Assembly (NCBI GenBank): GCA_009792885.1
Contig: WMCF01000016.1
Span: forward strand, 12,088,254 to 12,152,253
Direction: 5' to 3'
Source: Eremophila alpestris peregrina
Lineage: Eukaryota > Chordata > Aves > Passeriformes > Alaudidae
DNA length: 64,000 nt
The translations under genes and the position numbers were made by a program. Of this stretch, positions 1 through 13,700 are shown one piece after another; the first letter of the stretch is position 1; every line of letters starts with the position of its first letter. The notes below the pieces were generated by a model that had not been told where the DNA came from, ran no database searches, and saw only the letters and a list, made by a program, of their open reading frames with translations.

Positions 1-1059
1 TATTGTTATGTTGGTATGTGGGAATGTAATAATATTTCAGCTTAGTGTAGTGCCAATGGCATATCTGGAAAGCTTATTTTTGTCAACAGTCCAATTCATA
101 AAAGAATCTACTGAAAGCCATATGTTTTATTGAAGTAGAAAGATGAAATATGATGGATGATCTCATGTCAGTTTTATCAGTTGATCAATGAGTGTCTAAA
201 AACTCTTTTCCTCCTGTAAATAATGTATTTGCTCAACATCTTTCTTGATGAGAATAATTTACTGTTTTTCTTAAATATATATGCCAAATTTTTATTATTT
301 GCAGTTATTTTATGCACAAAGAACAGTGAAGAAACAGTAAGAGGCCCTCAGGTTAGAGCTGGAATCGTTTATTAATTTATGGTATTTACAGCATACTGTA
401 AAATGTGTAATAAGGGGAAACTATTCAGACTCTTTAATGGTGAAGTGGCTGGAGAGTTAAAAACTCCTTTAGCTTCTACTTCATCGTTTATGACCTAATT
501 CATAGATTCATCTCTCCCTGTGACAAAATTGAAATGGAACCTTTTCAACTTCTGGTGCCAATTTTCAGTGTGCCAAATCCAACTACCTCCAGTCCTTCTC
601 TTTCCAGCAAAACTACCATCTGCTTCACAAAGAAAGGGGGAGGTTTGAAGTCCTGCAATTAAAATTGGCATTTCAGCAACAGTGCTGTGTTATTTTTATT
701 GAATGTTTGTTTATTTAACAAAGTGGCATTCAGGTTTGCCAATCAGTGTCCCATTGTGAAGTGTGACATAAAGCTCATAGGAACAGGCAGCTGCTAAGAA
801 TTAGATTTTCTTGGGCAGACTGGAGGCAAATTTTTGACAAATTAAGATTTTTTTTAGGGTTATATTTATTGCTGCTTTTTGATGTAATGCCAGCACCATC
901 AACTTCCAGTATCAGAGTCACAAAAGATTGTTATTTTTTGGTTTTTCTCTATTTTCCCCATATCTTCTCTTTTGAGAGACTTACAGACTCTTCTGTATGT
1001 ATGCAGGTGTAAAAAATTCTCTCTATAATGTATACTCAAACTTATATTGACTATTTGCC

Positions 1060-1345
1060 TATTCACTGCTCCCATCTCTCCTCCACTCTTGTGCTTTTAT
1101 TCCCCATTTCTGGGTCCAGTTTTTCCACATATTACACATTCTTTGCTGCCAGATTTGTTTCTCATAGAGCTTCAATCTGAAAGTTCACCCTAGAGATAAA
1201 ACCTCTTTTCATCCTCTATCTTCCCCTCTTGTGCCTTTTGCTGGTCCATGCCATGTTCCTGGTTCAGTTCCTCACCATTCTTTCCTCAGTGCTTTCTCCC
1301 AGCTCTTGCCCTGCTTTTTGCCTCTCAGATGTTTCCACGTGCCCT
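1060..1345. repeat. pyrimidine-rich (C/T) tract
   Basis: The + strand is visibly dominated by C and T for nearly 300 bases, with motifs such as CTCCCATCTCTCCTCC and CTTCCCCTCTTG. The minus strand is correspondingly purine-rich. No tandem unit and no known repeat family is recognisable. It may be a decayed low-complexity tract. A similar but longer tract lies at 51165-51800. Confidence 0.4.
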
Positions 1346-4300
1346 TTGTGCCTGAGGTTGCCTGTTCAGCTGGAGAAGATGTCTTTGTACAGATTTGAAT
1401 GAGAATTAGGGTTTGCTGGAATGAGTTTTAACTATTGTTTCTGCTGCTGCCATCTCCTTTCCATGCCCACCACTTCCTCTGTGAATTACAGAGGAGGAGT
1501 TTTTGCAAATCCAAACTTCTGGAAGTGCAGGAAAGTGAAGTGTTTGATAATGACTCCTGGTTTCTTTTGTCTTAGTTTTTGTTTTGCTCTCTTTATATTC
1601 CACTGTACATTTATATGAGGAGGGAAGGAGGGAGGAATATCACATCCCTGGAGTGACAGTTGAGGTGGGCTGTGTTTCATGTGCAGCTTAAAAATAATTA
1701 CTATGAGCCAACAGAAGTGTGTTACTGAATGTGGAGAGGAACAGCACGACAGCAGAAAGACAAAATATGAAACAGATGTACCATATGTTACTGTGCACTT
1801 GTTTTCTGTAATAAAACCATGAGGCATGCAAGGTAAGTGTATCTAAAAAAAAAAGTAAATTTGGGTTCTTTTCACAAGGGTTGGGGAAAGCCCCAAATTT
1901 ATGTTTCATTCATTCAGAGGAACTACCTTTAGATCTGAATACAGTGTTTACTGTATGATGGGATTTTTTGCACTTTGTGTGCTTTTTGGCACTTGGGAAG
2001 GTTTAAAATGGGCCTCAAATGCCCCAGAAAAGCTGGTATAAATATTGTTTTTGCAAGACTTCTAGGTGAAGAATTATCAATTGTACATGTATCCCACACT
2101 AATATCTTCCCCAGGTGTTGGGGAAATAATGGGCTTTAGCAGGCCTGTATGGCTTTTATGCACTGGGAAGTGGACAGATGTGCTCAGATTTCCCTGCTGT
2201 TCCTGGCAGCCTCCAATTATTTTACCATAGCAAAGGGTAGAAAATGGGTGTAAATGTTACTTCAAGGTTTACATGTAGGAATTACCTGGATTACAGAGTC
2301 TATTTATTGGTGTTTTGTCACCTCCTACCATGAATTAAAACAAAAATAGAAAAAGCAATGGTTTAGTACTTAATGCAAACTGAAGAACTAGTGAGAAATA
2401 AAGGCACTGTGGAGTTCTGTGTAAATTTCTGTGGTCTCTGTGTCTGAAAATAAGCTAATCTTTTGTGAAGTCTTCAGAACATTTTCACCTATAAAAGAAA
2501 GGTCCACATTTTTTTTCTCTACAGCCCCACAGATCCTAGAAAGTGCCACAAAAAAGAGACTTGAGTCTTGAGTTATTCTATAGAGTTAAGCTTTAGCCCT
2601 TTGTGTTTTAGAAATTATAAATGTATTGAAATAGCAGATTAGAAGCATGTTAAATAATGTCATCAGCATAATGATTTTTCTTGTTCTGTCTTTATTTTAT
2701 GGTGTGTCACAGTAATTTGTGAAACACCCACATTACTTTTATGCCTGAGTAAAATAACTTGTTCAATAGGTGCCTTCCAGTTTCATACATGCAAGATATT
2801 GCACTTCTGTAATTTTTAAATTTATTTTAGTGAAGAGCTTCACTTAATGTTCATGTTGTAGCTGCAGGTGAATATCCCAAAGTGCAAAGTGATCTTGAAG
2901 TTCCTTCAGTGCTTAGCTTGATGAAGAGAACTTCACTCTGAAATGAAATAGAAATAATCTTTGAAATGTGCAGAATACTTGTTAAAAAGGATTAGTAGGA
3001 TTGGTACCACTGTAACTCTATGAATTTCCTATAGAACTGAGTTAAATTCTGTGAAATCTTGTGTTTGAATAAGGGCCCAAAACCTTATTCAGAGGGGCAA
3101 AACTTTATACCCATCAAAGATCTGTGTTCTTTGTGTTGTTTTCAATACAATTTTTCTGTATAACTTGATTCTATGCTAAAAGCAATGATTCAACTTCAGA
3201 TTTTTGAGCATGTGAAGTTTGCTTTATAGTATTATTGTAGGTGTTCTGTAGTACCTTTAGGTCAGAGATAATTTTTATAGAAAGCAAGTAAAAGGGAGCT
3301 CATCTCTTTTGTTAAGAGCATTTACCAAAAAGTGGAGTTAAAGGCTCTGTATTGAATAAAGTGCCATTTTTTGATATGTATGTTTTAATGGGTGAAAATG
3401 AGGCCATTATGGAAAACCCCTTAGGAGTTACAAGAGGCTCTTCATAGGAGGTCTGAATTTTGATGTGCTTAAAAGATTTTCATTATATGTGCTTTTTTTC
3501 ATACATACACACCTTCCCCTGTGTAGCTGCTGTGCTGATTGGTACAATAAATAGGAAATAAAATCCCCCAACTTTATAAAAATGATTTAATTTCTTATAT
3601 TGCATCTGGACCAGTTTTTGAGAACAGCTGAGACTTCTGCTTGGATCCTTGAATTGTTTTTTGGGCTCTTGTGCTTTTTGATCTGTACTGGGAGACTGAA
3701 TACTTCTGTAGCCAGGGATAAAACTTTTGTGATAGCTTCTCTTGTGTGCTAGTTCCTATCATCACCTAACAAAGTTGGGTCTGGGCTTTCCCAGGTCATC
3801 AAAGGTTACTGGTATTTCAGTGTTTCAGTTGTTTAAACTATTACTTGCTGGGTAAGCAACTGAGACCCATCATCTAGGAAGGTTTTGGGGTTTTCTTCCC
3901 TATTTTTCCTTTCTTTTTGATTGTAAGACATTCACTAAGTCATACAATTACAATCTTTTCTATAACAGTACAGCACTCAGCTTGTGTTTGAACTGCTTTT
4001 TAACTCCACCTCCCCCTGTAAGTTTAGAAGGTGAATTACCTGTGTGGATTTGCTTTGTTTTCCAAACCCCTCCCTTAAGAAGAGCAGAGTGATCCCTGTC
4101 ATAAATAACAACATCATCAGTGAGCAGTGACACCATCTAGGCACAGACATCAGCCTGTGTTCCAGACATTCTTTCATCCTGGTTCTCTCCACCAGGGAAT
4201 AATTTGTCTCTAAATCAGGGGGAAAGGTGCCAGAAGGACACCTCCACCTGGAGCCATGCCTGCAGCAAACCTAAATTAATTGTTGGCAAACCTAGAGCAG

Positions 4301-7259
4301 ATACTCCTGTTCACAGGCAGGTTGTGGTAACTCGCTTCACAAAAGCTGTTTGAACACTGAAAAATTTGGATCTCTCAACAGGAGCTGCTTCTATCAAATA
4401 CAGGCATAATACCAAAACTGCCATGTACATGCATTACAGGATATTTTAGTAGAAAATGCATTTGTGTTTAGTAAAGGCAAGATTTTATAAGGGAAAACAA
4501 AAGTGTTGAGGTGTACCATCTGATCAGGACTAGTCTGACCTTTACAGACAAAGCTGCCTTTAAGTGGGTGCTATTTACTTTGGAAAGCACTCAAAATCCA
4601 AGGCACCAGATATAAAGTACCAGAAATGGTTCCATTTTACCATATAAGTTTGATTTAAGAAAATACAATTGATTTCAGAGGGATGAAGACTGTTGAAAAA
4701 GTTGTAAAGTTTAATACCAAATGTCCAGAAGTGCTCCCTTTTCCTGTAACTTTTAAGTAAGCACATTTTGATGTTTCTTTTGTATGTCATAAAATTTTTG
4801 ATTTTACTGCTTCCCAGAGTAAGAGCCAGGAAAAACCATCAGTGTGCTGAAAAGTCTAATTAGCTGAAGCTATTGCAAATACTTGCATTATTTCTGCTGA
4901 AATGAGATTTGAATTCTGGCTGGTGAAGTAGGCTACATTTGGGTATTATTTATAACTGGCTACAGTGCATAGATTTATTTATTGATTTTTATCAGATGCT
5001 TGCATTGATTCAGGCTCCAGGACAGAAAAATGTATCTGTGCATCAGTAATAACAACCTTCTGGTGCTTTGGCTCATCCAATTGAATTTAATACAATGAAA
5101 ACTGTGAGCATACTTCCTTTTGTAGGTAGGAATGCTCTTATCAGTCTTCTGCCATTGGGATAACTTTAAGCACAGTTTCATTTTGAAGACACTTTGAAAA
5201 GAGGATTTAGTATAGAAGAATATACAAAAGAAGTTGCACAATAAGTCTGAGTTAGAGGTGCTTGATTATTAGGATTTATTCTGAAATTCTTGGTTAAACT
5301 TAGACATTTAGCTAAAGATTGGTCTTACACCAGGTCCCTAGTGTCTTGTCAGGCTACCCAAGTAAGAAATTATTGAACTCTTTGCCCTGAACTTACAAAG
5401 ACTCTAGTACTTCAATTCTAGATATTATTAGGGAAAAAGGGGATAAAATTCTACAGAAAAAAATAATAATGTGAAGTTCATTTGATTACAAAGGCAATTA
5501 AATGTTTCATTTCCTTTGTTTTCTGAAGTGCCTGGAGCCATTTTCTCTTCTATTTAGTGATAGTTAAAAATAAATGATCCAGCTGGCTGAAAGCTTTTCA
5601 CTTGGCAGGTAAACAGTATTACTCTCCAAGGAGGTCAGGATATTTTGCATTTCATCATTCCTGGAATTTGTTTTTTATGGTCCAGCTTGATTAAGCCTCC
5701 TGTGGCACTGGAAGAAAAGGAAGCACGGTTCTTAAAGCTAGAAAATTGCTATTTACTAATTGAAGTGTAGGACAATGCAAATTTAATTTCTTTTTGCTCC
5801 TTTTGTAATACTATTTTTACTAAACACAGGATGGAGCAATCACATAGTATCATATCCAGATACTTAATTCTTATTGAATATGGATAACACTAAAGATTTC
5901 TACAGGCTCTTTGTATCAAAGGGGAAAAAAATCCTCTAATCCTCTCTAAAAAATATAATGTCTTCCTAAGGTTTTTGGCAGTAGAAATGGCAGAGTGCTA
6001 TTTTAAGGTACACTTTTCTGTAAAGGCTTTTTTGCTCCAAGTTTCTGAGTACAAGTGGCCTAGACTTCTTTCTCTTAATAGATAAAAGTCAATATCTAGG
6101 ACTGAACTTGTGTTTCCAATATAAGTGAGAATATTAAAGATAGGGTCAAAGTAACAGATGAATTGTAGAGCTGATCAAGGTTATTTCAGTAAAAGACAGT
6201 TGGGAGAGGTAAAAAAGCCCAGTGAGTACCTTTGACATGGCTTGAATAGACTGAATGTGCTGGGTTTTTTGTTAGAAGTGATAGCAAGTGGTTCATTATT
6301 CAACTGAATTTTGAATCAGGAGTAAAGTTATATTAAATAAAAGGCATGAAATAGGCCTTTGAGCTAAGGCTCTCTGGCTCACTGTTGCAAACTTCAGTGA
6401 GGTCAGTATGTCGTGTTTGTGAGTACAATTGCAGTTTTAATGCTGCAGTCTTTCTTCTCATCTTGGTGGTTTTTTTATTCCTGTAATAGAATAAGGTAAG
6501 TGATAATACAGAGAAGAATTGAAGCAGGAAGAGAAGGAAAAAAGTTCTAGAATTCATATCCTGTGTTGTCTGAGATAATGGTTTAAGACTTGACAAAAGG
6601 AGAGTGTTCCATTGACCACCTGTTTGCTTCTCTCATCATGTAACATCTCTGTATGAGATACAAAAAATGATCATAGGAAAAAATAATGCCTGTAATGCAG
6701 TTTTTACTGCCACCATTCTGCCAAGTGTTCTTGTTAGTGATAAAAGGTAGTGTAATGCCTTTGAAGTTCCATTTTATTCTCATTTCTAGGATTTAATCTC
6801 TTTCCTGAAATCCATGAACATGGATTTTGATGTCTAGTCCTCTTCTCCTCCATGTCTTTGAACACAATCTGGCTGTTAGGATTTTGTACCTCTGCCTCAT
6901 TGGTGACAGTCCCATACCACTGAGTGTGGCACCGTTCCTTGGAGAAAAGGCTTTAATTATCTTTTCCTTGTGTAGAAATAACTTCTAATAAATGTGCCTG
7001 GGGTGGCTTCCTGTTGTTAGCAACTTTATCTTCCCCCTGTACATTTGAAAAAAGTAAATTACCCTGTGTTCATCAATTCACTTATTTCAGTAGCAAGTTG
7101 ATCTACAGGCTGCAAGTAAGAATGTCTGCTATGGAGCAATAAGAAGAGTGTTGTGTTTAATGCTGATTTCTCTGTGCATCTCTAATAAGATGTCTCTTGA
7201 TTGGAGTGATGCTAATGTTCAATTAATGGACTCTTCTGTTTCACATATTTTGAACTTAG

Positions 7260-7322
7260 GGTTATACACAAGCTTGGCTTCTTGGGCTATTAGATTTCTG
7301 ACTGTGAAGTTGTTAGATAATA
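7260..7322 (+). repeat. dispersed 63-bp repeat, copy 1
   Basis: By manual alignment without gaps, this segment matches 10308-10370 at about 51 of 63 positions. The shared core includes CTTGGGCTATTAGATTTCTG here against TTTGGGCTCTTAGATTTCTG there. The similarity stops abruptly on both sides. The family is not recognised. It may be part of an old interspersed element. Confidence 0.5.
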
Positions 7323-10160
7323 ATTACAGAATGAAACCTGCTTTCCCCCCTTTTTCAGTTGAAAAAACTGAAAAACAGTTTTCTTCATAAGCATATCTTA
7401 ATGGCTTAAGATACAGGCTTCTAAATTGATTTATAATGAGTGATATGAGTTCTCATTTATGGTTGGCTGTATCCTCTATAAGAACTTCCTGTGCATGGGG
7501 CTTTCTCATCTGCTGAGTACATACAGATTTGATCCAGGGCATTCTGGGGCAGATTTTACACCTCAAGGAGCACCTTGCATTACTGTTTACCTCAGAGGTG
7601 ATGTAAGTGCATTTGCTTCTTTATAGATTGAGTGAGAAGGCAAACTGCAGCATGTGAAATAGTAGAGAACAATTCCCCTGCAATTAATCTTTTGCTGCTA
7701 CAAATGATCTCATCTGTGCAGCATTAGAGTATTTCAGAGCAGGATCTCTTCCAATTCTTAGTGTTTAGATGGCCCCGAATTAAAGAACAATAGTTCATTA
7801 TTTTATTACCTCTGGAAACAGTTCAGTTGTTAGAAATATCATCAATATTAATTCTTCTGTGTAATTAGTGTGTATAAAACTCTTCCAAAAAGAGGAATGT
7901 GCTATTTCTGTTACTAGGAATGTGCTGTGAAAATATCACCTTGTAGAGTGATGATTCCCTTGTTTGTTAGAGGAAGAAACTCAGATGGAGGGGTTGGAAT
8001 GGGCTCTTCTGGATTTGATGCAAGAATACCAAGGACTGATGACAGCAATAGCTGGGCTGAGAGAAGGCATTATGAAGAGTGGTTTGAAATGTGGGAAAAA
8101 CAAAGTAACAATTATGAAGATCATACTGCTTGTCACACTCATCCTTCAGTGGTAGTGCTGTCATTGCCATACAGGCTCTTGTATTTTCCAGCAGCTTTGC
8201 TCTTAAGATCAACAAATAGTAGCCAGAGCAGGAATACAGTGATGCTTTGTTTCCCTTAGCCCTTATATACAAATATTTATCCCATAACCTTTACACTGAA
8301 ATTAATTTACCTTTGATTATCTAGTTTTTCAATATTGTCTTCAGTTTACCAGATTATTATTTAAGTAACTTTGTGGTGTAAAAAGTGTGCCTTTTACTAG
8401 AACTCTCCTAAAATTCTAGAATGGAATCTGAATGTTGTCCCCCAATAGAATAATTTATCTTACAATAATTAGGTGATATAAGACCATGAACAAAGTGCAG
8501 TGTACTTAACCTAAGTAGTCTGGCTTCTGAGAGATTAACTGCAGCCATGTGTGTGTTATGAGCTTGCTAGTTAATTTTAAGTCTTTCAAAGTCAGGATGC
8601 AAATTATAATCAATGTTGTGAAACAGAACTGAGGAAGCACTGAAGTGTTTTCTCTGAGAAGCACCTCTAGGAACAGCTGTCTCCCTAAATAATGATTGTC
8701 AGTGCAGCCTTTGAGCACCTGTAGGGCAGAAACGGCAAAGCTTTGAATCTTTGCAACACCACAAAGAAAACATAATAAGGGATCATAGTTTTTGAAGTCA
8801 AATACTGAGATACATCTGAGCATGAATTGAAAAGTAGAAAGATGCAACTTTTTACTTTTACAAAGAAAAGAGCCCATATGTTTTATTTAATTATTGACAG
8901 AAACTGGTATTAGCTGAGCAGGAGGCATGGAGTGTTCTGGATGACAACAGGAGTATTGATTCTATACTCTCACTTCCTTTTATACAGAATAGAACAAATC
9001 CTTTCTGGTCATACAGTGCAAAACCCGGGGATTAAGGCAGGATATGTTGAAGGGGATATTCTTTCTGATCACAAATCTGTACTTAAATTGCAATGAGTTT
9101 ACATTATATAGCCAACAGATGTGGAAGCATGTGATGTGTGGAAAAAAAAACCCTGGCAGTTACATTTAAATGAACATTTTGTACTTCAATGCGGCTCTAA
9201 AATCCCTTACCCACCCCTGGATCTTGTGGTGTCTTACCCAAATGTGGAGTTATTGAGAGAAAATCAATGGTAGTGGTGTGCTTGTGGAACTTAGCATTGC
9301 TCTTTGTGTGGATGTAATGCATGGAGCACAGAGCAGATCCTCAAATTGCTTTATTTGGTCTCACCTTAATAATTGTTCTCTTTTGTGTTTAGTTGTAGCA
9401 GCAAATATTTAATCACTCCTTTCTTAATAGCTGTAAAAATTGAATGTTTTTGCAGCATGCTTACTTAAAGCAGTGTGAAAAGTAAGGAAAAGGCCAATAG
9501 ACTGTTGGAGGAAAAGCAGATAGTGCTAACAACTTAAAATTCAGTGCAGTGGAGTGCATTTGGCCTGAAATGACCCCAGTACCTGGTTATTTAATTGAAG
9601 CTGGCAACAAAGGGCCCCCTGAAGGTTTCTGGGCACTTCAGGAGTTTGAACACCTAAACATTAGCCCAGCATAAGGGTACACGACTATTTCAGTAATTAA
9701 GATTATGCAATTCACTTGGGGGAATAAATCTCCATCAACATGCAAGGAAAAGGGTGAGGGATAAAATCAAGTAGTTTAAAATGGAATATTTACTGCATGT
9801 GGTTGCTCCCCAGAAGAGTAATTGTGGATTTCTGTCTTAGCTGAGAAATTTCTCACTGTTTGTGGATTAGTTCCAAAGTTATTTTGATACGTGTTTCTCC
9901 CAAGAAATATACAACAGGCTTTATAATCATGTGTAAAGAATGCAAGGCAGTAGTGCTTAAAACTTGAAATCCAAAGTGCTTAATTAAAAGTCAAGTATTT
10001 TAAGTATTTTGTGCAGTATCAGTTGTTGAATGGCGTTTAGGAAGATATACAGGTTTAACTCTGCTCTTTGTAGAAATTACAATCTCCTCTAAAATACCTG
10101 ATTTAGGCTGTTAATTTTATTTTTCTGTCCTGTAATTTTTAATCCGTAGATAATCTTATT

Positions 10161-10280
10161 TATGTTATATACGAGGCCGTAGCCTATTTATTTGTTATAT
10201 ACGTGGCTATAGTCTATTTTTGTTTTTACTTGGCCGTAGTCTTGTTTGTTTATGTTACGTACGTGGCCATAGTCTATTTG
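10161..10280 (+). repeat. degenerate minisatellite, about four 26-34 bp units
   Basis: Four imperfect tandem units are visible at about 10161-10194, 10195-10222, 10223-10248 and 10249-10280. Each has a core like ACGTGGCCATAGTCTATTTG, in variants GGCCGTAGCC, GGCTATAGTC, GGCCGTAGTC and GGCCATAGTC, followed by a T-rich spacer. A partial fifth spacer follows. The retained CpGs are unusual for this CpG-poor intron and suggest a young or frequently exchanged tract. Confidence 0.65.
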
Positions 10281-10307
10281 TTTATGTTTTTTAGGTTAGT
10301 TAAACGC

Positions 10308-10370
10308 AGTTACATACAAGCCTGGCTTTTTGGGCTCTTAGATTTCTGGCTATAAAGGTGTTAGCTAGTA
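10308..10370 (+). repeat. dispersed 63-bp repeat, copy 2
   Basis: This is the partner of 7260-7322, about 81 percent identical by hand alignment and in the same orientation. It sits between the minisatellite and the AT-only satellite, so it may belong to the same insertion-like module. The family is not recognised. Confidence 0.5.
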
Positions 10371-10406
10371 CTGTTAGGTATAATACCGTTAGATAATGCA
10401 CAGCCT

Positions 10407-10413
10407 TTATATT

Positions 10414-10444
<31 letters not shown>

Positions 10445-10598
10445 ATTTATATATATATTTATATTTATATATATTTATATTTATATATATTTATATTTAT
10501 ATATATTTATATTTATATATTTATATTTATTTATATTTATATTTATTTATATTTATATTTATTTATATTTATATTTATTTATATTTATATTTATATTT
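10407..10598. repeat. AT-only satellite of TATAT and TTTATAT units
   Basis: This is about 190 bases containing only A and T. It is built from (TA)n runs interrupted by TTTA, giving a compound pattern of TATATATTTATATT-type units. The 3' part is regular 10-12 bp units and the 5' part is mostly (TA)n. Such a tract is prone to length change and to assembly error, so its length here may not be exact. Confidence 0.9.
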
Positions 10599-10735
10599 GG
10601 TAGTTGTGCCTGCGCTCCTCGCGGGTGTCTGGCGCCTGGGGATTTAGCGCCACCGTGTGGCAATACTCCGGAACTGCAGGCTTTTCTGGCGCTGTCCCGG
10701 GTTCCCTCGGGCCCTGAAGAGACTCCCAGGAAATC
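10599..10735. other. CpG-rich block beside the AT satellite
   Basis: This GC-rich stretch carries many CpGs in an otherwise CpG-depleted intron. It shows short inverted repeats: TGGCGC at 10630-10635 pairs with GCGCCA at 10647-10652, and GCCAC at 10649-10653 pairs with GTGGC at 10657-10661. An AATAAA follows at 10743-10748. It could be part of a young retroelement or a small regulatory block. No coding potential is evident and no family is recognised. Confidence 0.5.
10646..10661 (-). promoter_or_regulatory. possible CTCF-like motif
   Basis: The bases AGCGCCACCGTGTGGC resemble the reverse complement of the vertebrate CTCF core (AGCGCCCCCTGGTGGC-like, recalled from memory), with about 13 of 16 positions agreeing. 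The site lies in the CpG-rich block. Motif resemblance alone does not show binding. Confidence 0.25.
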
Positions 10736-13700
10736 TGACAAGAATAAATCCACATTTAACCAAGTTCACTGCGAAAACAAAGCTCTCCCAATGTGTGAAA
10801 GCGTATATTTGTTAACTGTAGGGATATTTCTGAGCCCTAGTGGTTTCTCTTTCCTGCATATCTGTATTCATCATTTCCAGATGGTCATCTTGCTTTGTGA
10901 GCCATTTTTGTCACTGTTGGATCTAGCTGAACTCTGTTTTGGGTGAAGCCACTGAAATCCCTATATTGATTTTTATTTTTTTTTTTTTTAGGTTTTCCTT
11001 TAGCTGTATCAGAACACATAGTTCTAAAGCTCCTTTTGAAATTGTTTCAATGGGAAATGATTATGTATTATGGGTAATCAACTCACAGTACTATTCCTAG
11101 TAGTGAAAAAGAATTGTAAGCTGAAGAGTGCTCTTTTATGTATTTTGCTGATTAAAATAGACCAGGGAGAGGTTGAAATTGGACTTGCATTTCTGGCTTA
11201 CTAAAAGCTGTGCTTGAAATAGTCACGTGAATAACTTATATGAATATGATTTTTCTAGTGGCTGCATTAAAAAAAATATAGTTGGGAAGCTACAAAATGG
11301 GAAGGTGGCAAGGGCAAGAAGGTCAGCACAAATGTCAAGATGACCCATTCCCACAGCTTTCAGTGATGCACTTGTTTCTTCTGTCAATGGAGATTTCCTG
11401 TATAGAACCTTCAAACCCTGAGTTCATGTAAATGAAACATCGAGGTTTGCAATGCAGTGCTGGTCTTCTAACTTTCCTGTTTTGTCTCTTTCAATATGGT
11501 GTAAAATAATCACCAGAATCTCCACTGGAGAGACTGGCAGGCTCTCAGTCTGTTGGAGATCCCTGTATTGCTTAGACATGATATATAAAGTGTTAACTTT
11601 TGCAGTGTGTTGAGTATTGAAGTCCTCTGAGAAACAAGCACATGCTGCACATTATGTGAATAGTTGCTTTCCATTTCTTAACATCATTCAGTGTTTTGTG
11701 GTTTGCTGTTTACTGACAGTAGCAACAGTTTCTGTTCTGATCTGTTATGACTCTATAATTGGAAACACTATTTGGACACCTCTATAGTTTTCCTTTATCT
11801 ACATTTCTTTTTGGTAGCTTCAGCAGAACCTGCATTTTATCCACAGTAATCCCCTTGTTTGGATTTTATTTTATTACTTTAATGAAGGGAGTGGGATGTT
11901 TCATTAGAGGCCAACTACAAAATAAAAAAACAGAGCCCAGTTCACATTTTTTTTAATCTTGGGAAAGAGTTCCTTTTATTTTCATTTTTTTTTCAAGGTA
12001 ATAGTGAGTTCTCTGCCAGAAGCAGAAACTCTATAGCAAAAGTTCACACAGATAAAGGGAGGGTCTGAAGATCAAATATCACAAGTTTTTCAGTGTTTGA
12101 AATGTGACCTTGTTTGCTCTCAATGCACTCACTTTATAAGCAATTTCTTGACTTGGTGCCTGAAAAAAATTCCTTTAATATACCCTGACCTCAGTTTTTG
12201 AGAAATAAGAAAGTAATAGGTCTGTTTAGCATCCAACATTTTTGCTATGCTTTTATTTTGACTGAATCAGCAGGCTGCACAATACATTCTACTGTACAAA
12301 AAAGAAAGAGGAAAGTACTTGCCAAATATTTTTTTGCTTACCATTTTTTTTTTAAGCTGGCAATCAGGAACAACAAATTCTTTTTGTTCTTCATTAACTG
12401 CAATTTGCATGGTGGTTCACACTTAGCTGGTGTTATAGAACATAATCCCATGGGTATGAAAGTAGGAAGGCAAATATTCACAGGTTTTTGAACAGGTGCA
12501 TTTCAGTCATAAATGACCATGGAAGCAGGAATAGAGCTCAGTTCCCTGTGACAAATGCAGACCTTAATTCACATGCAATCCTGCTTCTAAATTAAATACT
12601 CCCATTATGTGCATTTTGTTTTAATTTCTTGGCCCACTGTGATCATTGCTGAACTGAATTTCTCCTCAGACCCAAAGCAGCAGTGAGGAATTCTGCTCCT
12701 ATGGCATTCTACTACTGCTTAAACCCCCCCAAATAATTCTGTAGGCACTTGAGATTTCTGAGAGAGAAAACTGTGCTCCAGTGCATCAGTAATCTATTCT
12801 GGAATCTGACAGGGTAGTGCTCAGTCTGTTGCTGCTCCACTGGGGACATAGATAATTTCACTTTCAGGAGAGCTCTGTGTTTTTTTTTCTTTAAAAACCC
12901 CTAAAACAAAAGCACGCTCTTAGCTTCTTCTAACATTTGATTAATCAAATTCTGTGTTGATGACAAATATGTAACCAATTTTATGGAATAAAAATGAACT
13001 AAAAGCCTGTAGTTTGGTGAGGCTGAGACAAATAATGTGTCAATAGCTTTTCAGTTGCTTAGTTACCTGTTTGTGACTTGCTGACTTGATCTGGGTATGG
13101 TTGTTTCTGTACTGGGCATTGAATACATAATACCCCACTAATTATAACAAAAGAAGAAGATAATGCTATTTGATAAAAAGCTTGATGTTGAACATCTCTA
13201 TGCTGGGAAAAAAAATTTGCTTTGTATGTGGAGACTTGGACTTAGAGATCAGGGGAAAATTTCCTTTATTCCCCCTCCACTTTTTTTTTTCTTTTGAAGG
13301 AAAACAAGCAAAATTTCAATGTGTACTAAATACACAGTGCACTGTTTTGTTAGTGAACAACACTTACTCAGTTTTAAGAATTTTTCCCACAATGTTTTGA
13401 GAGCTGTGTGTGTGTCTGCAAATATCTAAATAGAACATATTGAAAACCCTTAATAATGCACTGTTACCTTCTGAAAGCCTGTGATTATTACTTAAGGGGT
13501 GTATTTATTGTGTTGAATCATTCTTCATAGGAAAGCTTTAACAGCAGAGAAGGCAATCTCACAAACAAAGGCTTCCAGAAAGTACCAGACAGTGCATCAG
13601 CAGAATTGAAAACTTACTGTTCCCTCTAGATAAAAGGCTGAGGAGATAACTGGAAGTCTGTTCCGTGAGAAACAGAGAGCTAAGAATGATGTGCTCTTGT

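Noticed and set aside
7927..8259. Overlapping open frames on both strands of about 100-110 codons
   Set aside because: They are mutual shadows in different frames of one stretch, with no domain or exon signals.
10396..10647. Open frame of repeated Y-I-Y-L residues
   Set aside because: It is a translation of the AT-only satellite, not a protein gene.
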